This document shows positions 42,365 to 43,168 of a DNA stretch of 43,168 nt, one piece after another. Position 1 is the stretch's first letter; the number at the start of each line of letters is the position of its first letter. Under the pieces are notes generated by a model. It was not told where the DNA came from, ran no database searches, and saw only the letters and a program-made list of their open reading frames with translations. The position numbers were made by a program, and so were the translations under genes. Source of the stretch: Archaeoglobi archaeon JdFR-42 (lineage in GTDB: Archaea; Halobacteriota; Archaeoglobi; Archaeoglobales; JdFR-42); the NCBI GenBank assembly GCA_002010305.1, contig MTND01000021.1, positions 35,926-79,093 of the forward strand, written 5' to 3'.

Positions 42365-43168
42365 ATGGAAAAAACTGAAGTAGATGTAGGAATTATCGGA
42401 GGAGGACTCGCTGCATTAAATGCATCAATAGCAATTGCTGAGAATGGAGATAGTGTGATCCTCCTTGATAAAGGCAACCCTTTGAGAAGTGGCTCTACAG
42501 CGGGTGGTGTGGATCACTTTATGGCATATTTGAATAGGGATGGAGAATGGGATACTGAAAAGGCATATCTGGGGTATGTAAAAAAAGTGGCCTATGGAAT
42601 TGTAAACCTGAAAATTCATAAAAAAGTATTCTGTGATGAACTGGAGGAAGCTATAAGACGAATGGAGAAGATAGGGGTCCCTCTCACCATAAATGGAGAG
42701 TTTGTAAGGACTAGATCTTTCGGTCAACCCGGGCCATTCATGATTAATTTTAATGGGAAAGATATTAACAAGAAACTTGCCAAATTTTCCAGAAATCTTG
42801 GAGTTCAATTTTTTAAAAGAACTATCCCCGTGAAAATTTACAGACTGAATAAAGGATTTGGATTATTCAGTTATAACTACAGAAAAGATTATTTCAGCTT
42901 TATTAAATGTAAATCAGTGGTGATTGCATCAGGTAATGCTAACAGACTGTTTGAGTCCCCTCATAGCAATCCATTCAATAGTTGGCAATCACCATATAAT
43001 ACAGGAGATGGACACGTCCTGGCTTTTAATGCTGGAGCAAAACTCGCTAATATGGAATTTGCTCGAATGACTATCGTTCCCAAAGGATTTAGCGCTCCTG
43101 GGTTGAATGCCTTCATGGGTTTGGGAGCGAAGCTGGTGAATTCCCATGGTGAGGCTTTCATGGAGAGG
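42365..43168 (+). CDS. AprA/FrdA-like flavoprotein, N-terminal part
   Basis: About 268 visible residues of a FAD-dependent protein running off the right edge. It has GIIGGGLAALNASIAIAE, then RSGSTAGGVDHFMAYL, GDGHVLAFNAGAKLAN and MEFARMTIV, in the order of AprA and fumarate reductase flavoproteins. It is not a copy of the left-end gene. Start ATG 42365 is preferred because AGGTGA lies 6 nt upstream; ATG 42359 overlaps less well. Adjacent TRAP genes suggest that the imported anion is its substrate or electron acceptor (inference). Cofactor ligands and the reaction cannot be judged from this part. Confidence 0.75.
   Translation, partial: MEKTEVDVGIIGGGLAALNASIAIAENGDSVILLDKGNPLRSGSTAGGVDHFMAYLNRDGEWDTEKAYLGYVKKVAYGIVNLKIHKKVFCDELEEAIRRMEKIGVPLTINGEFVRTRSFGQPGPFMINFNGKDINKKLAKFSRNLGVQFFKRTIPVKIYRLNKGFGLFSYNYRKDYFSFIKCKSVVIASGNANRLFESPHSNPFNSWQSPYNTGDGHVLAFNAGAKLANMEFARMTIVPKGFSAPGLNAFMGLGAKLVNSHGEAFMER

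Noticed and set aside
1-43168. tRNA, rRNA or CRISPR array
   Set aside because: No T-arm-like GGTTCGAATCC pattern, conserved rRNA segment or repeat-spacer periodicity was seen by eye; a covariance search would settle it.

Overview
The window reads as chromosomal DNA of an anaerobic archaeon, most likely a euryarchaeote. Archaeal markers are a replication factor C small subunit, an NMD3-type protein, a wyosine-pathway tRNA methyltransferase-fold enzyme (Taw2-like), a CTP-dependent type riboflavin kinase, a TrmB-type regulator, a Get3/ArsA ATPase, DUF424, DUF2240 and DUF1786 proteins, and TATA boxes about 22-32 nt before many first genes (mostly leaderless starts), with Shine-Dalgarno motifs inside operons. 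A tungsten-type aldehyde oxidoreductase, a siroheme sulfite reductase, an AprA-like flavoprotein and several radical SAM proteins point to anaerobic life. No methanogenesis gene, rRNA, tRNA or CRISPR array was seen. Finer placement cannot be settled from this window.

Layout, left to right. (1) 1-3110: a leftward sulfur cluster (sulfite reductase, TusA, AprA-like flavoprotein, abutting without gaps), divergent from a TauE-like permease across a shared palindromic operator. (2) 3178-7363: an MFS permease, a PflA-like radical SAM protein, a small membrane protein, a 409-nt gap, DUF424 and an unknown protein. (3) 7417-11743: aldehyde oxidoreductase module (zinc ribbon, AOR, four-cluster ferredoxin, MoaD-like protein) with a divergent FAD oxidoreductase. 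(4) 11751-14124: polyprenyl synthase, DUF1786 and a nuclease-fold protein. (5) 14163-18804: a five-gene leftward cluster of pilin-like, membrane-anchored proteins; its fourth gene appears to start at AUA and to carry a frameshift. (6) 19007-22722: ArsA/Get3 and a small protein, then a DUF6125-MFS pair. (7) 23060-32195: mainly housekeeping genes (B12-binding-type radical SAM, NMD3, Taw2-like, RfcS, DUF2240, ArgG, SerB). (8) 32430-38903: three UbiD-family decarboxylases, a TrmB regulator, a HAD hydrolase and a riboflavin kinase. (9) 38904-43168: a gap with a possible gene relic, then a TAXI-type TRAP transporter and a second AprA/FrdA-like flavoprotein that runs off the window.

How it may fit together (inference): the UbiD locus suggests decarboxylation or carboxylation of aromatic or unsaturated acids using prenylated FMN, and the neighbouring riboflavin kinase could supply FMN. 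The AOR module would oxidise aldehydes or reduce acids, with the FAD protein linking ferredoxin-like electrons to NAD(P). The sulfite reductase/TusA/AprA-like set would handle reduced sulfur or sulfite. The most unusual items are the pilin-like cluster with its damaged gene, the UbiD paralogue lacking most catalytic residues, the MoaD-like protein with a tail beyond its glycines, and the palindromic operators at two divergent promoters.
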